Under the pieces are notes generated by a model. It was given only the letters and a program-made list of their open reading frames with translations, was not told the origin of the DNA and made no database searches. A stretch of 14,163 nucleotides of DNA, from NCBI GenBank assembly GCA_043801445.1, contig JAZDMB010000037.1, positions 1 to 14,163 of the forward strand, given 5' to 3'. The DNA comes from JAZDFP01 sp043801445. Lineage in GTDB: Bacteria; Planctomycetota; MHYJ01; JACQXL01. This document shows, piece by piece, positions 1-7,137 of this stretch (position 1 is its first letter; each line of letters opens with the position of its first letter). A program made the translations under genes and the position numbers.

Positions 1-4
1 AATT

Positions 5-1051
5 ATGTCATTAAATCCAGGTGAGGTAAAAACCGAAAACATTGCCAACGGTGCGGTAACAACGCCGAAGATTGCCGACGAAGCGGTTACGACTGCCAAG
101 ATAAAAGACAGTGCGGTCAAGACGGAAAAAATAGCCACCAGTGCAGTCACCGGTTCTAAAATCGCTGATAATGCTGTGACCGGCTCAAAGATACGGGACG
201 GCATAGTGCGAAGCGAAAAGATTGCGTCCGGCGCCGTAACAACGGCAAAAATCGGTGAGTTGCAGGTTACCACTTCAAGGTTACAGGATAGGGCAATCAC
301 CAGCGAGAAAATAGCCAGAAATGCGGTCACGACCGAAAAAATTGTTGACCGTGCCGTAACTCCAGCCAAATTGTCTTTTACCCCGCCGTCTATTGTCCGC
401 CCCATAACTCCACCTGTTACGACCGATGAAATTGCAAACGGTGCGGTTACGCCGGAGAAGTTATCTTTTGTTCCGGGCGGAGCGGTGAGACCGTTGGTCC
501 CGCCGGTTGCCACAGATGAAATAGCCGATGCCTCAATAATCGCTCAGAAGATTGCTACCTCTGCGGTAACTAAAGCCAAAATGGCTTCTAATTCAGTGGG
601 CTATTCAGAAATTATTAACGGGTCGGTCGAGCCGAGACATATCCGGGCAATTGATACGCCGGCTAATGGTGAAATCCCTTCTTACAATCAGGCGCAGGAA
701 AGGTTTGAGTGGATTACTCCGGGTGGCGGTGGCGTAACAAGACCTTTAACTCCGCCGGTTGCCACAGGTGAAATTGCCGATGGTGCGGTAACGAAATTCA
801 AATTGAGTTATAAGATTATCAGCATCACGATTCCGGCTCAACAGGTGGGCGGTTTATTTCCGCCTTTGGGTGACCCCGATTTGAATGGCGGTGTGATTTT
901 AGGTTATTCTATTCCGACAAATCAAGACCAGCCGATTAGACAGCTGTTTCTGTTGCAGGGGTTACCACAAGGGACAGGGATTTCAATACTGCTCAACCAG
1001 CCGGCTATAGTTGATAATACATTCGATGTGGTCGTGCTAAGAAATACATAG
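5..1051 (+). CDS. Decapeptide-repeat fibre-like surface or tail-type protein
   Basis: Function is not known. Residues 6-125 are twelve ten-residue units with consensus xxAVTTxKIA, with Ile or Leu in strict register at residues 13, 23, 33 and so on to 123, so the DNA has a 30-bp period. Residues about 126-275 hold three longer units of the form VRPxxPPVxTxEIA followed by GAVTxxKLS or a variant. Residues 278-348 are a non-repetitive hydrophobic, Gly/Pro-rich C-terminal domain. Such repeats occur in phage tail fibres and bacterial surface proteins and suggest a rod, possibly trimeric, with a C-terminal cap; this is inference. No signal peptide is seen. The ATG at 5 has only four bases before it, so neither a ribosome site nor a longer upstream frame can be checked; MSLNPGEV is a plausible N-terminus. 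Convergent with the activase gene, 89 bp apart. Confidence 0.8.
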   Translation: MSLNPGEVKTENIANGAVTTPKIADEAVTTAKIKDSAVKTEKIATSAVTGSKIADNAVTGSKIRDGIVRSEKIASGAVTTAKIGELQVTTSRLQDRAITSEKIARNAVTTEKIVDRAVTPAKLSFTPPSIVRPITPPVTTDEIANGAVTPEKLSFVPGGAVRPLVPPVATDEIADASIIAQKIATSAVTKAKMASNSVGYSEIINGSVEPRHIRAIDTPANGEIPSYNQAQERFEWITPGGGGVTRPLTPPVATGEIADGAVTKFKLSYKIISITIPAQQVGGLFPPLGDPDLNGGVILGYSIPTNQDQPIRQLFLLQGLPQGTGISILLNQPAIVDNTFDVVVLRNT

Positions 1052-1052
1052 G

Positions 1053-1092
1053 ACGCAGATGAACGCAGATGGACACGGATAAACACTGATTT
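1053..1092. repeat. Tandem 10-bp intergenic repeat (ACGCAGAT type)
   Basis: Four consecutive 10-bp units follow directly after the stop of the fibre-like gene: ACGCAGATGA, ACGCAGATGG, ACACGGATAA, ACACTGATTT. Related units recur in most gene gaps of this window (6532-6570, 8215-8303, 11570-11761, 13094-13115). On the minus strand they create a spurious open frame. Function unknown. Confidence 0.8.
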
Positions 1093-1140
1093 AAGAAAGA
1101 GGAACACTAATAAAACGAACCTGCTCGACTGGACTAATAA

Positions 1141-4100
1141 CTATTTAGCCCCTGAGGACATATTTTCCTGGCATTGCCTGACGAATGCTTCGATTCTCAT
1201 TTCTTCACCGGGGTTTTTGGTGCCGTCAACGGTCAGGGTAAAAACAGGCACAGGGTGGTCATTCTTGAACCGTTTGAGTAGTGCCGTAACAATCGTTCCG
1301 GGCATACAACCGAAAGGAATAATATTAACGATGCCGTTAAATCCATGATGGACATATTCAACTGCTCTGCCCATACTTAAAATTACCTCGCCTCTGAGTG
1401 CCGGCTCTATATAAGTGGTTCCATACTTGATGGTTTCTGAAGTAGGTGATTCTTTATAAAAGTTTCTGATTTTCCCCTTAAAGAATTTCCTGATTCTATT
1501 TGCTTCTCGTTCCTGGAAAATCAACGTTATCTTTTGCTTGAGATACGACAAATAATCTTTCTTCAGCAGATAATCCTCTTCTCTGAGATAGTCGATATAA
1601 TCAAGCCATTCCTCAAAAGGCGGCAGAGAAACCTCTGCCCCAAGTTTTTCCAGACTGTTTATTATATGGTTATTGGTGAATGGGTTGCTCCGGACATAGA
1701 TTTCACCGATAATGCCTATTTTAGGTTTGGGGATGGTGCGGTCTGTTTTGATGGCATCAAATTGTTTGACGATATCCTTTGTAAGGTCATCAATATTTTT
1801 TCGGAAGAAAGCTCTTCGGGGCGCCCCTGTGCCAGAGGCAGATCCGCCTCCGGCGGAGTGGCCATCTGCTATAAAAGATTCCAATTCCTTAAAGGTTTTT
1901 TTAAAGACGTCGTCGGTTTCGCCTTTTGCTATTTCGTAAGGCCTGGTCTCGCGGCTTAATTTCTGGATTAAGTCCATAAGCACTAATCCATGCCAGACAT
2001 TTATTTTAAATTTGTTGGAACCCAGAACAGCCATGTCTTTATGAAAACCGCTGGTTTGGTCAAAGGTAATTAAAGCAACATCTGTCAAGCCGATTTCGTC
2101 AAGGACCATCCGATGGAGTTTATTGTACTGGCCGAATCGGCATGGGCCTTTGGCTGAAGGCATAAAGAATGCACTGCGTTCCGCTTTGAAATCCGGACTA
2201 TAACTCTTCTTAAGGATATCGCCGGTGGTGATTATGCTCGGAAAACATTCCCTGCCTGAGGTATGTTTGCGTCCGATAATAAGGCTTTGTTCGTCAGAAG
2301 GTTCTAATGGTTCTGACTCTATCCCGGTTGCCCTCAATGCTGCAGACACAATATAGGAATGGTCATCCATATAAGGTATATAGAGAGTTTTTTCATCCCT
2401 GGATAACGAGGAGAAAGAGACCGTTGACGTCATTTCCTTATTAGTATAAGCTGTGGTCCGGGCATTTTTTATAGTATCTATAAACGCCTCGCAACGTGTT
2501 AGCATTCCCACGTCGGCACTATGTTCATCTATTTCCAATGAAAGATACGGTTTTCCATGCATTTCTTTCTCAAAGAATTTCGTTATATAAGAATCAGGAC
2601 CGCAGTTGAAATTGGTCAGATATATGGCAAACAGGTTTTTTTGCTTGGCGATATAATTGGCAGCCGCCAGGATTTTCTGGCCCGAGCGCCAGTACATATA
2701 CGGATAATCTTTTCCTGTTTCTTCCCCGATAAGATTTAACGGAAGGAAATCCATGGGAATCACTAATAACCCTAATTTCTTAAGTTTCTCAACCAGATTC
2801 AGGTTTAATCCGGTGTCATAACTGTTATATGAGCGGCTGACAAGGACAACCGCAGGTTGAGAATCCTTTGATAATACGTGCTGGTCAAGAATTTCTTTGC
2901 CGTGATTTGTTTGCCAGTCGTCAAATCTTTGCTGTGTTTCAAAAGCTATTTCGATACTGCGTTCTAATTGTTTATTCGTTATGCCTGGAATCGAAAGACT
3001 TTTTGCTATTTGCCTCAATGTTTTTTCTATCTCTTTTTTACCGCGGTCCATATGAAAGACCGGACGGATTATTTTTACTTTATATTTGGCATAATCTATG
3101 GCGCTTTTAGTCGTGTCGGGTAATGCCTGGATATAAGGGCAATTATATGAACGTTCAAAATGTCCGGTTAACGGCGGCATATTCACCTGGAATGGCAAAA
3201 ACAGATAATCAATGTTTTTTGTCAGGAGATTAATGATATGACCGTGAGCGGTCTTAATCGGGAAACACGGTTCGGCGACAACATGTTCCACTCCCTTTTT
3301 AATAATAGAGCGATTGGTTGCGTCAGATAATACGACTTCACATCCTAATTCGGAAAAGAAGGCATTCCAGAGCGGATATAGATCATAAAAAACAGAGACA
3401 CGTGGGATGCCGACCCGCGCGACCTGCCCGATCAGTCTGGCAGAGGTGCGACCTTTGGTCGTTTCAATACTGGCAAGTAACATCTTCTGCCGCTCTTTGA
3501 ATAGATTGGGAGTTTTTAATTTGGTGGATTCTCCCAAGCGGGATTCTTCTTCCTGAGTATTATCGTATTTACCGCAACGCGAACCGTAAAAAAGTTCAGT
3601 AGTTCCGGAGCTCTCGGATGCAGTTTTTTCCTTGTCTGCCTGAGGCGTTTGCCCGGTTGCATTTTCGGTCAGACGGGCGTCTGTCTTGGGCGGTAACGGT
3701 TCAATATTTGTCTTTTGAACTTTTGTAAACTTGATTTTATGAATCTCGCAATTATTCGGGCAATCTGTGCATTCAAAAGCGGATGATTCGTAGTTTATGT
3801 GTCGCAGGTCAAAACCTTTAAAACGGGAGTTATACTTAGACAGCTGCTTTTCTTCTTTGGCAAGAATAGCCACTCCGATAGCGCCTAAGATATCATGATG
3901 GGGCGGCACGATAATCTTTTTCCCGACAACTTGTTCAAAGGCGCTTTTGACGGCACGGTTAAAGGCAACGCCTCCCTGGAAAAATATCCGTTCGCCTATC
4001 CGCCTTTTTTCCACCACTTTATTAAGATAATTATCAACAATGGAAAATGATAGTCCGGCCAGCAGGTCATTCTTAAGAACACCTAACTGTTTGTAATAAT

Positions 4101-5613
4101 TAAGTTGAGATTCCATAAAGACCGTGCATCGTTCTCCCAATGAACAAGGCGTTTTGGAACCAAAAGCCCCTTGTGCGAATTCCTGGTCAATTTTAACCGC
4201 TAATTTTTCGGCTTGTTCTTCCAGAAATGAGCCGGTGCCGGCTGCGCAGACCTTATTCATCGTAAAATCAATAACCACGCCGTCTTTTAATGAAATATAT
4301 TTGGAGTCCTGACCGCCGATTTCAAAGATGGTATCGACCTTGGGGTCAACTGCCGCCGAGGCGCGGGCATGGCTGGTGATTTCATTCCTGATAACGTCAG
4401 CTCCGAAGAATTCGCCGGTAAGATAACGGCCTGAGCCGGTAGAGCCGGAACCTTTAATTATTACTTTATCGGCAATATCATGACCGACTTCTAATAGTCC
4501 CTGCCGGACCGCTTCTATAGGTCTTCCGGCAGTCATTAAATAACGTCTGGCTAAGACATTGTTATCTTTATCAATTACCACCACATTGGTGGAAATAGAG
4601 CCGACATCAACGCCCAGATATGCTTCAATCTTGTCGTTGCCGTCTGCCAGGCGGAGCGGTTCGGTTTGGATTTGATATCCATCGCTTTGTAATGGCGAAA
4701 GGATTTTTAAATCCAATTTCCTTTCAGCCAGATATTTTTCTAATTTATTAATGGTATGCTTGAAATCTTTTTTCTCCGAGTCATTTAATGTCTGTCTGTC
4801 TGTGATGTTCTTTTTGGGTTTGACTGCCGGGGAAGAAACAACAGCCAAAACAGCTCCAATCGCTCCCATCAATGCAAAATGTTGAGGAACAATTATATCT
4901 TTTTCGGATATTTCCAGGGTCTCTTTGAATGCCTTGACCATTCCCTGGTTAGCCGCAACTCCGCCTTGAAAAGCAATCGGTTTTTCAAGGGCGATACCTT
5001 TGGCAATATTACTTTTGAAATTACGCGCCATAGCAAAACACAATCCGGCAATAATATCAGAAATGGAAGTGCCGACCTGTTGGAGATGTATCATATCGGT
5101 CTTGGCAAAGACACTGCAACGGGCGGCAACGGTTGCCGGATGAGTGGATTTTAATGATTCCTTGCCGATATTTTCTATGGCAATACCCAATCGCGATGCC
5201 TGCTGGTCAAGGAATGAGCCGGTGCCGGCTGCGCAGGCTGTATTCGTGGCGAAATCAATAATCCTGACGTTGCCTTTGGATGACGTATGTATTCGGATAA
5301 TCTTGGCATCTTCGCCGCCGATTTCAATAATGGTCTTTATATCCGGATGAAATCTGCCTGTGCCGGTTGCCTGGGCAACGATTTCATTGGTAAAAACCGC
5401 GTCAACAATAGAAGCAAGCGTCTTTCCGCCTGTGCCTGTGGTGGCAATACATTTTATTTCTTCTAAATTGTGTGAAAGGTTTTTAAGAATACTAAGGATT
5501 GTTTCAAATGGCTGGCCATGCGTGCGGACATAATGCGATTCGACAATCTTTAAATCATTGTCAAGCACTACTACCTTTGCCGCAACAGAACCGATATCAA
5601 TTCCTAAATACAT
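1141..5613 (-). CDS. Giant acyl-CoA dehydratase activase (two BadF/HgdC ATPase domains + DUF2229 + dehydratase-like region)
   Basis: A fused protein of the 2-hydroxyacyl-CoA dehydratase activator family, whose members use ATP to drive low-potential electron transfer through an iron-sulfur cluster. ATPase domain 1 (residues 1-258) has GIDIGS, EIGGEDAK and CAAGTGSF with Cys127, and Cys166 in RCSVFAK. ATPase domain 2 (332-585) has GVDVGS, EIGGQDSK, Cys456 and Cys496. These match the two cysteines that bind the bridging [4Fe-4S] cluster in HgdC-type activators. A CxxCxxxC motif (615, 618, 622) follows, then a poorly conserved linker (about 630-720). The DUF2229/COG3580-COG3581-like part has further cysteines at 783, 825, 1004, 1041, 1123, 1158 and 1436 in contexts such as FNCGPDS, GRECFP, GPCRFGQY and FGCMPG. 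The protein is cytoplasmic; its substrate is unknown and no dehydratase subunit or CoA-transferase gene lies nearby. A palindromic insert falls at residues 1249-1266. No Shine-Dalgarno precedes the ATG; the start is supported by MYLGIDIGS. Confidence 0.93.
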   Translation of the reverse strand: MYLGIDIGSVAAKVVVLDNDLKIVESHYVRTHGQPFETILSILKNLSHNLEEIKCIATTGTGGKTLASIVDAVFTNEIVAQATGTGRFHPDIKTIIEIGGEDAKIIRIHTSSKGNVRIIDFATNTACAAGTGSFLDQQASRLGIAIENIGKESLKSTHPATVAARCSVFAKTDMIHLQQVGTSISDIIAGLCFAMARNFKSNIAKGIALEKPIAFQGGVAANQGMVKAFKETLEISEKDIIVPQHFALMGAIGAVLAVVSSPAVKPKKNITDRQTLNDSEKKDFKHTINKLEKYLAERKLDLKILSPLQSDGYQIQTEPLRLADGNDKIEAYLGVDVGSISTNVVVIDKDNNVLARRYLMTAGRPIEAVRQGLLEVGHDIADKVIIKGSGSTGSGRYLTGEFFGADVIRNEITSHARASAAVDPKVDTIFEIGGQDSKYISLKDGVVIDFTMNKVCAAGTGSFLEEQAEKLAVKIDQEFAQGAFGSKTPCSLGERCTVFMESQLNYYKQLGVLKNDLLAGLSFSIVDNYLNKVVEKRRIGERIFFQGGVAFNRAVKSAFEQVVGKKIIVPPHHDILGAIGVAILAKEEKQLSKYNSRFKGFDLRHINYESSAFECTDCPNNCEIHKIKFTKVQKTNIEPLPPKTDARLTENATGQTPQADKEKTASESSGTTELFYGSRCGKYDNTQEEESRLGESTKLKTPNLFKERQKMLLASIETTKGRTSARLIGQVARVGIPRVSVFYDLYPLWNAFFSELGCEVVLSDATNRSIIKKGVEHVVAEPCFPIKTAHGHIINLLTKNIDYLFLPFQVNMPPLTGHFERSYNCPYIQALPDTTKSAIDYAKYKVKIIRPVFHMDRGKKEIEKTLRQIAKSLSIPGITNKQLERSIEIAFETQQRFDDWQTNHGKEILDQHVLSKDSQPAVVLVSRSYNSYDTGLNLNLVEKLKKLGLLVIPMDFLPLNLIGEETGKDYPYMYWRSGQKILAAANYIAKQKNLFAIYLTNFNCGPDSYITKFFEKEMHGKPYLSLEIDEHSADVGMLTRCEAFIDTIKNARTTAYTNKEMTSTVSFSSLSRDEKTLYIPYMDDHSYIVSAALRATGIESEPLEPSDEQSLIIGRKHTSGRECFPSIITTGDILKKSYSPDFKAERSAFFMPSAKGPCRFGQYNKLHRMVLDEIGLTDVALITFDQTSGFHKDMAVLGSNKFKINVWHGLVLMDLIQKLSRETRPYEIAKGETDDVFKKTFKELESFIADGHSAGGGSASGTGAPRRAFFRKNIDDLTKDIVKQFDAIKTDRTIPKPKIGIIGEIYVRSNPFTNNHIINSLEKLGAEVSLPPFEEWLDYIDYLREEDYLLKKDYLSYLKQKITLIFQEREANRIRKFFKGKIRNFYKESPTSETIKYGTTYIEPALRGEVILSMGRAVEYVHHGFNGIVNIIPFGCMPGTIVTALLKRFKNDHPVPVFTLTVDGTKNPGEEMRIEAFVRQCQENMSSGAK
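1818..1869. repeat. GC-rich double palindrome inside the activase gene
   Basis: GGGGCGCCCC at 1818-1827 is a perfect 10-bp palindrome. It is followed by a hairpin with TCCGCC (1843-1848) and GGCGGA (1852-1857), extended by GGCAGA (1837-1842) pairing with TCTGC at 1865-1869 across a 7-base bulge. On the coding strand it is translated as a Gly/Ser/Ala-rich stretch between two conserved blocks, so it looks like an in-frame insert in a surface loop. Confidence 0.7.
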
Positions 5614-5694
5614 GATTCAATTAAGTAAAAAGTTCACTAGTTCATTAGTTTTATAGCGGAACTTATTAATCAGTTTGGTTACCGGTATCGTTTG

Positions 5695-5723
5695 ATTATA
5701 GACATTGTCAAATGCGGTTTCAG
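5695..5723 (-). promoter_or_regulatory. Candidate sigma-70-type promoter for the activase (proximal)
   Basis: On the minus strand CTGAAA (5723-5718) is followed after 17 bases by a perfect TATAAT (5700-5695). The predicted start near 5688 would give a leader of about 75 bases before the activase ATG. This rests on sequence match only; the -35 box fits four of six positions. Confidence 0.35.
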
Positions 5724-5812
5724 CTAAGCAAGAACAGTCTAATGTGATATATAAAATATTTTTCTAATGATATTATCTGATAAATGGTTTTATATAAAAT
5801 AAAAGTAAAGAA

Positions 5813-5842
5813 TATATAAGCAACCTTAACGAAAACTGTCAA
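5813..5842 (-). promoter_or_regulatory. Candidate sigma-70-type promoter for the activase (distal)
   Basis: On the minus strand a perfect TTGACA (5842-5837) is followed after 17 or 18 bases by TTATAT or TATATA (5819-5813). It lies just after the end of the membrane-protein gene and points at the activase, leaving a leader of roughly 190 bases. The AT-rich gap 5614-5912 holds no other gene, RNA or clear terminator. Confidence 0.4.
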
Positions 5843-5912
5843 GAAAACTTCTGGTGTGAGGAGTGAAAATGTTTTCTCGACCCGGTAGTTAGTTTTATAA
5901 GTGATTTCCGCA

Positions 5913-6503
5913 TCAGGATAATAATTCTATCAGCAGAAATCCTGATATAAGCAAGATTACAAAAATGATTGTTAACAAATTGAAATAGCGATCAATAAAT
6001 TTCCTGGTAGATTCGCCGCCGAAACGCACAATGGTTGCCACGATAAAAAACCTTGCCGAACGGCTTAAAATAGAGGCAGTAATAAATGTTAATAAATCTA
6101 TGCGGCATAATCCGCCGGCAATAGTGAATATCTTATATGGTATAGGTGTAAATCCGGCTATCGCAACAGCTATAAATGCATTATTTTGATACATTATGGC
6201 AATTCGATTGAAGTATTCTTGAGCATTATAAAGATTAATAAGATATAAACCGAGTGTTTCATAGAAACAATATCCTATTAAGTAACCTATAATTCCGCCT
6301 AAGACAGAGCCGATAGAGCAGATTAATGCATACTTGAAAGATTTTTTAGGAATAGAGATACCTAAAGCAATCAAAAGAATGTCAGGCGGGATAGGGAAGA
6401 ATGATGATTCGGCAATCGCAATGAAAAACAGAGCCCAGGCCCCCCATGGCGATTCAGCCCATGAAAGAACCCAGGAATATAATCGTTTTAGAGGATTAGT
6501 CAT
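5913..6503 (-). CDS. YqaA/DedA-type (SNARE-associated, VTT-like) inner-membrane protein
   Basis: A small integral membrane protein of the DedA/VTT superfamily, nearest in size and layout to the YqaA (COG1238) branch. Members are linked to lipid scrambling or transport and envelope homeostasis; the substrate here is unknown. Visible motifs are ESSFFPIPPD (residues 32-41), GFTPIPYKIFTIAGG (117-131) and SRSARFF (147-153), matching the acidic/proline re-entrant loop, the second proline loop and the Arg-bearing motif of the family. Hydrophobic segments lie at about 22-48, 60-86, 108-130, 136-160 and 174-195. At 196 residues it is of normal length. The ATG at 6503 has no clear Shine-Dalgarno. It lies 198 bp downstream of the 131-residue gene and 299 bp upstream of the activase on the same strand, with repeat-rich or promoter-bearing gaps, so it may be transcribed alone. 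Confidence 0.9.
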   Translation of the reverse strand: MTNPLKRLYSWVLSWAESPWGAWALFFIAIAESSFFPIPPDILLIALGISIPKKSFKYALICSIGSVLGGIIGYLIGYCFYETLGLYLINLYNAQEYFNRIAIMYQNNAFIAVAIAGFTPIPYKIFTIAGGLCRIDLLTFITASILSRSARFFIVATIVRFGGESTRKFIDRYFNLLTIIFVILLISGFLLIELLS

Positions 6504-6531
6504 TATAAATTAAATGAAATCCGTTATTATG

Positions 6532-6570
6532 ACACAGATAAACGCAGAATCTCACTGATTACGTAGATTA
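6532..6570. repeat. 10-bp-phased intergenic repeat
   Basis: Contains ACACAGATAA, ACGCAGAATCT, CACTGATT and ACGTAGATTA in a row, the same kind of units as at 1053-1092. It lies just upstream of the membrane-protein start. Confidence 0.65.
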
Positions 6571-6633
6571 TTTATAAGGAAGCCAGGAATACAGGAGGGA
6601 ATTATTATCTTGGTTTCCTGGTCTCTTTATAAA
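6571..6633. repeat. Imperfect 19-bp-stem inverted repeat in intergenic DNA
   Basis: TTTATAA (6571-6577) and CCAGGAA (6583-6589) pair with TTCCTGG (6615-6621) and TTATAAA (6627-6633), with a partly wobble-paired stretch between them. It lies in the 198-bp gap between the 131-residue gene and the membrane-protein gene. There is no U-tract on either side, so an intrinsic terminator is not supported. Confidence 0.5.
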
Positions 6634-6642
6634 CCTATTTGG

Positions 6643-6658
6643 TCCCGCTAAAGCGGGA
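6643..6658. repeat. Short GC-rich palindrome, intergenic
   Basis: TCCCGCT (6643-6649) and AGCGGGA (6652-6658) are perfect 7-bp arms around AA. It resembles the coding-region palindromes in base content. It lies about 45 bp downstream of the 131-residue gene stop, with no following T-run on the transcribed strand. The next 25 bases (CTCTGTG, CTTTGTGG) look like a further copy of the intergenic repeat family. Confidence 0.6.
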
Positions 6659-6701
6659 TTGTCTCTGTGTTCTTTGTGGTTCCTATTTAACGGATACGGG
6701 T

Positions 6702-7097
6702 TTATTTTTCTTGTTTTAAGGCGTTGTCAGTATAAAAAGTAAATTCATTGTCATCTATTTTGTCTGCGCGAACAGGTCTGCCGCGATGATACCGTTGTTC
6801 TCCTACATTGAACCGTTGATTGGAAAGCAATCGTCTTGCCATCATAAATTCTTCTTCTGTAATAACAACAAGATTTTGAGTTTCTTTTTCACCTGCAGTA
6901 GCAAGACACTGCTGCATCTTCACCCCGTTAGAAAGTCCTTCATTATGTTTTAATTCATCACTTGTATCTTTATCCTCATTCGTGTTCTTTCTAACGGGGC
7001 AAGCTGTTGCAGGTGACGGTGATTTCGGTTCCGGTTCTTTAATATCGGAATCCTGGGAGTCTTTTTCTTCTCGTTTTTCTGACTGGTCAGATAACAT
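6702..7097 (-). CDS. Unrecognised 131-residue hydrophilic protein
   Basis: No family is recognised. Residues 1-28 are strongly charged and low in complexity (Glu, Lys, Ser, Asp). Residues 28-70 are almost wholly encoded by an inverted-repeat element and are probably not ancestral. Residues 74-131 look like the true folded part: LVVITEEEFMMARRLLSNQ, then RYHRGRPVRADKIDDNEFTFYTD. The EEEFMMARRLL segment is predicted amphipathic helix. There is no signal peptide or membrane segment, so it is likely cytoplasmic. It starts 40 bp after the STAS regulator stop on the same strand and is probably co-transcribed with it, so a role as partner or output of that regulator is possible but unproven. The ATG at 7097 has no Shine-Dalgarno. 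If the low-complexity N-terminus is not real, a later start is possible. Confidence 0.7.
   Translation of the reverse strand: MLSDQSEKREEKDSQDSDIKEPEPKSPSPATACPVRKNTNEDKDTSDELKHNEGLSNGVKMQQCLATAGEKETQNLVVITEEEFMMARRLLSNQRFNVGEQRYHRGRPVRADKIDDNEFTFYTDNALKQEK
6889..7016. repeat. 128-bp nested inverted-repeat element within the 131-residue gene
   Basis: Outer arms TCACCTGCA (6889-6897) and TGCAGGTGA (7008-7016) and inner arms CCCCGTTAGAAAG (6923-6935) and CTTTCTAACGGGG (6987-6999) are perfect 9-bp and 13-bp inverted matches, enclosing a 51-base AT-rich core. The element supplies residues 28-70 in frame. It looks like a small non-autonomous palindromic insertion. Confidence 0.8.
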
Positions 7098-7137
7098 GAT
7101 TATATTTTTCTACAGAGTCGTTAAAAGGGGAAATTTG

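Noticed and set aside
922..1107. 61-residue minus-strand frame with an FIRVHLRSS-like peptide
   Set aside because: It is created by the ACGCAGAT-type tandem repeat and overlaps the end of the fibre-like gene; a repeat artefact, not a gene.
1534..1959. 141-residue plus-strand frame inside the activase
   Set aside because: It is antisense to a protein with clear conserved motifs, has no family features and takes part of its coding from the palindromic insert.
4226..5236. Identical 24-base segments at 4226-4249 and 5213-5236 containing GCCGG and CCGGC arms
   Set aside because: Both encode the conserved CAAGTGSFL motif of the two activator domains, so this is domain duplication, not a mobile palindrome.
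5912..5946. ATCAGGAT and ATCCTGAT inverted repeat at the end of the membrane-protein gene as a terminator
   Set aside because: The arms are inside coding sequence, the loop is 19 bases and no T-run follows on the transcribed strand.
6643..6658. TCCCGCT and AGCGGGA palindrome as a rho-independent terminator of the 131-residue gene
   Set aside because: The loop is too short for full pairing and no U-tract follows in either direction.
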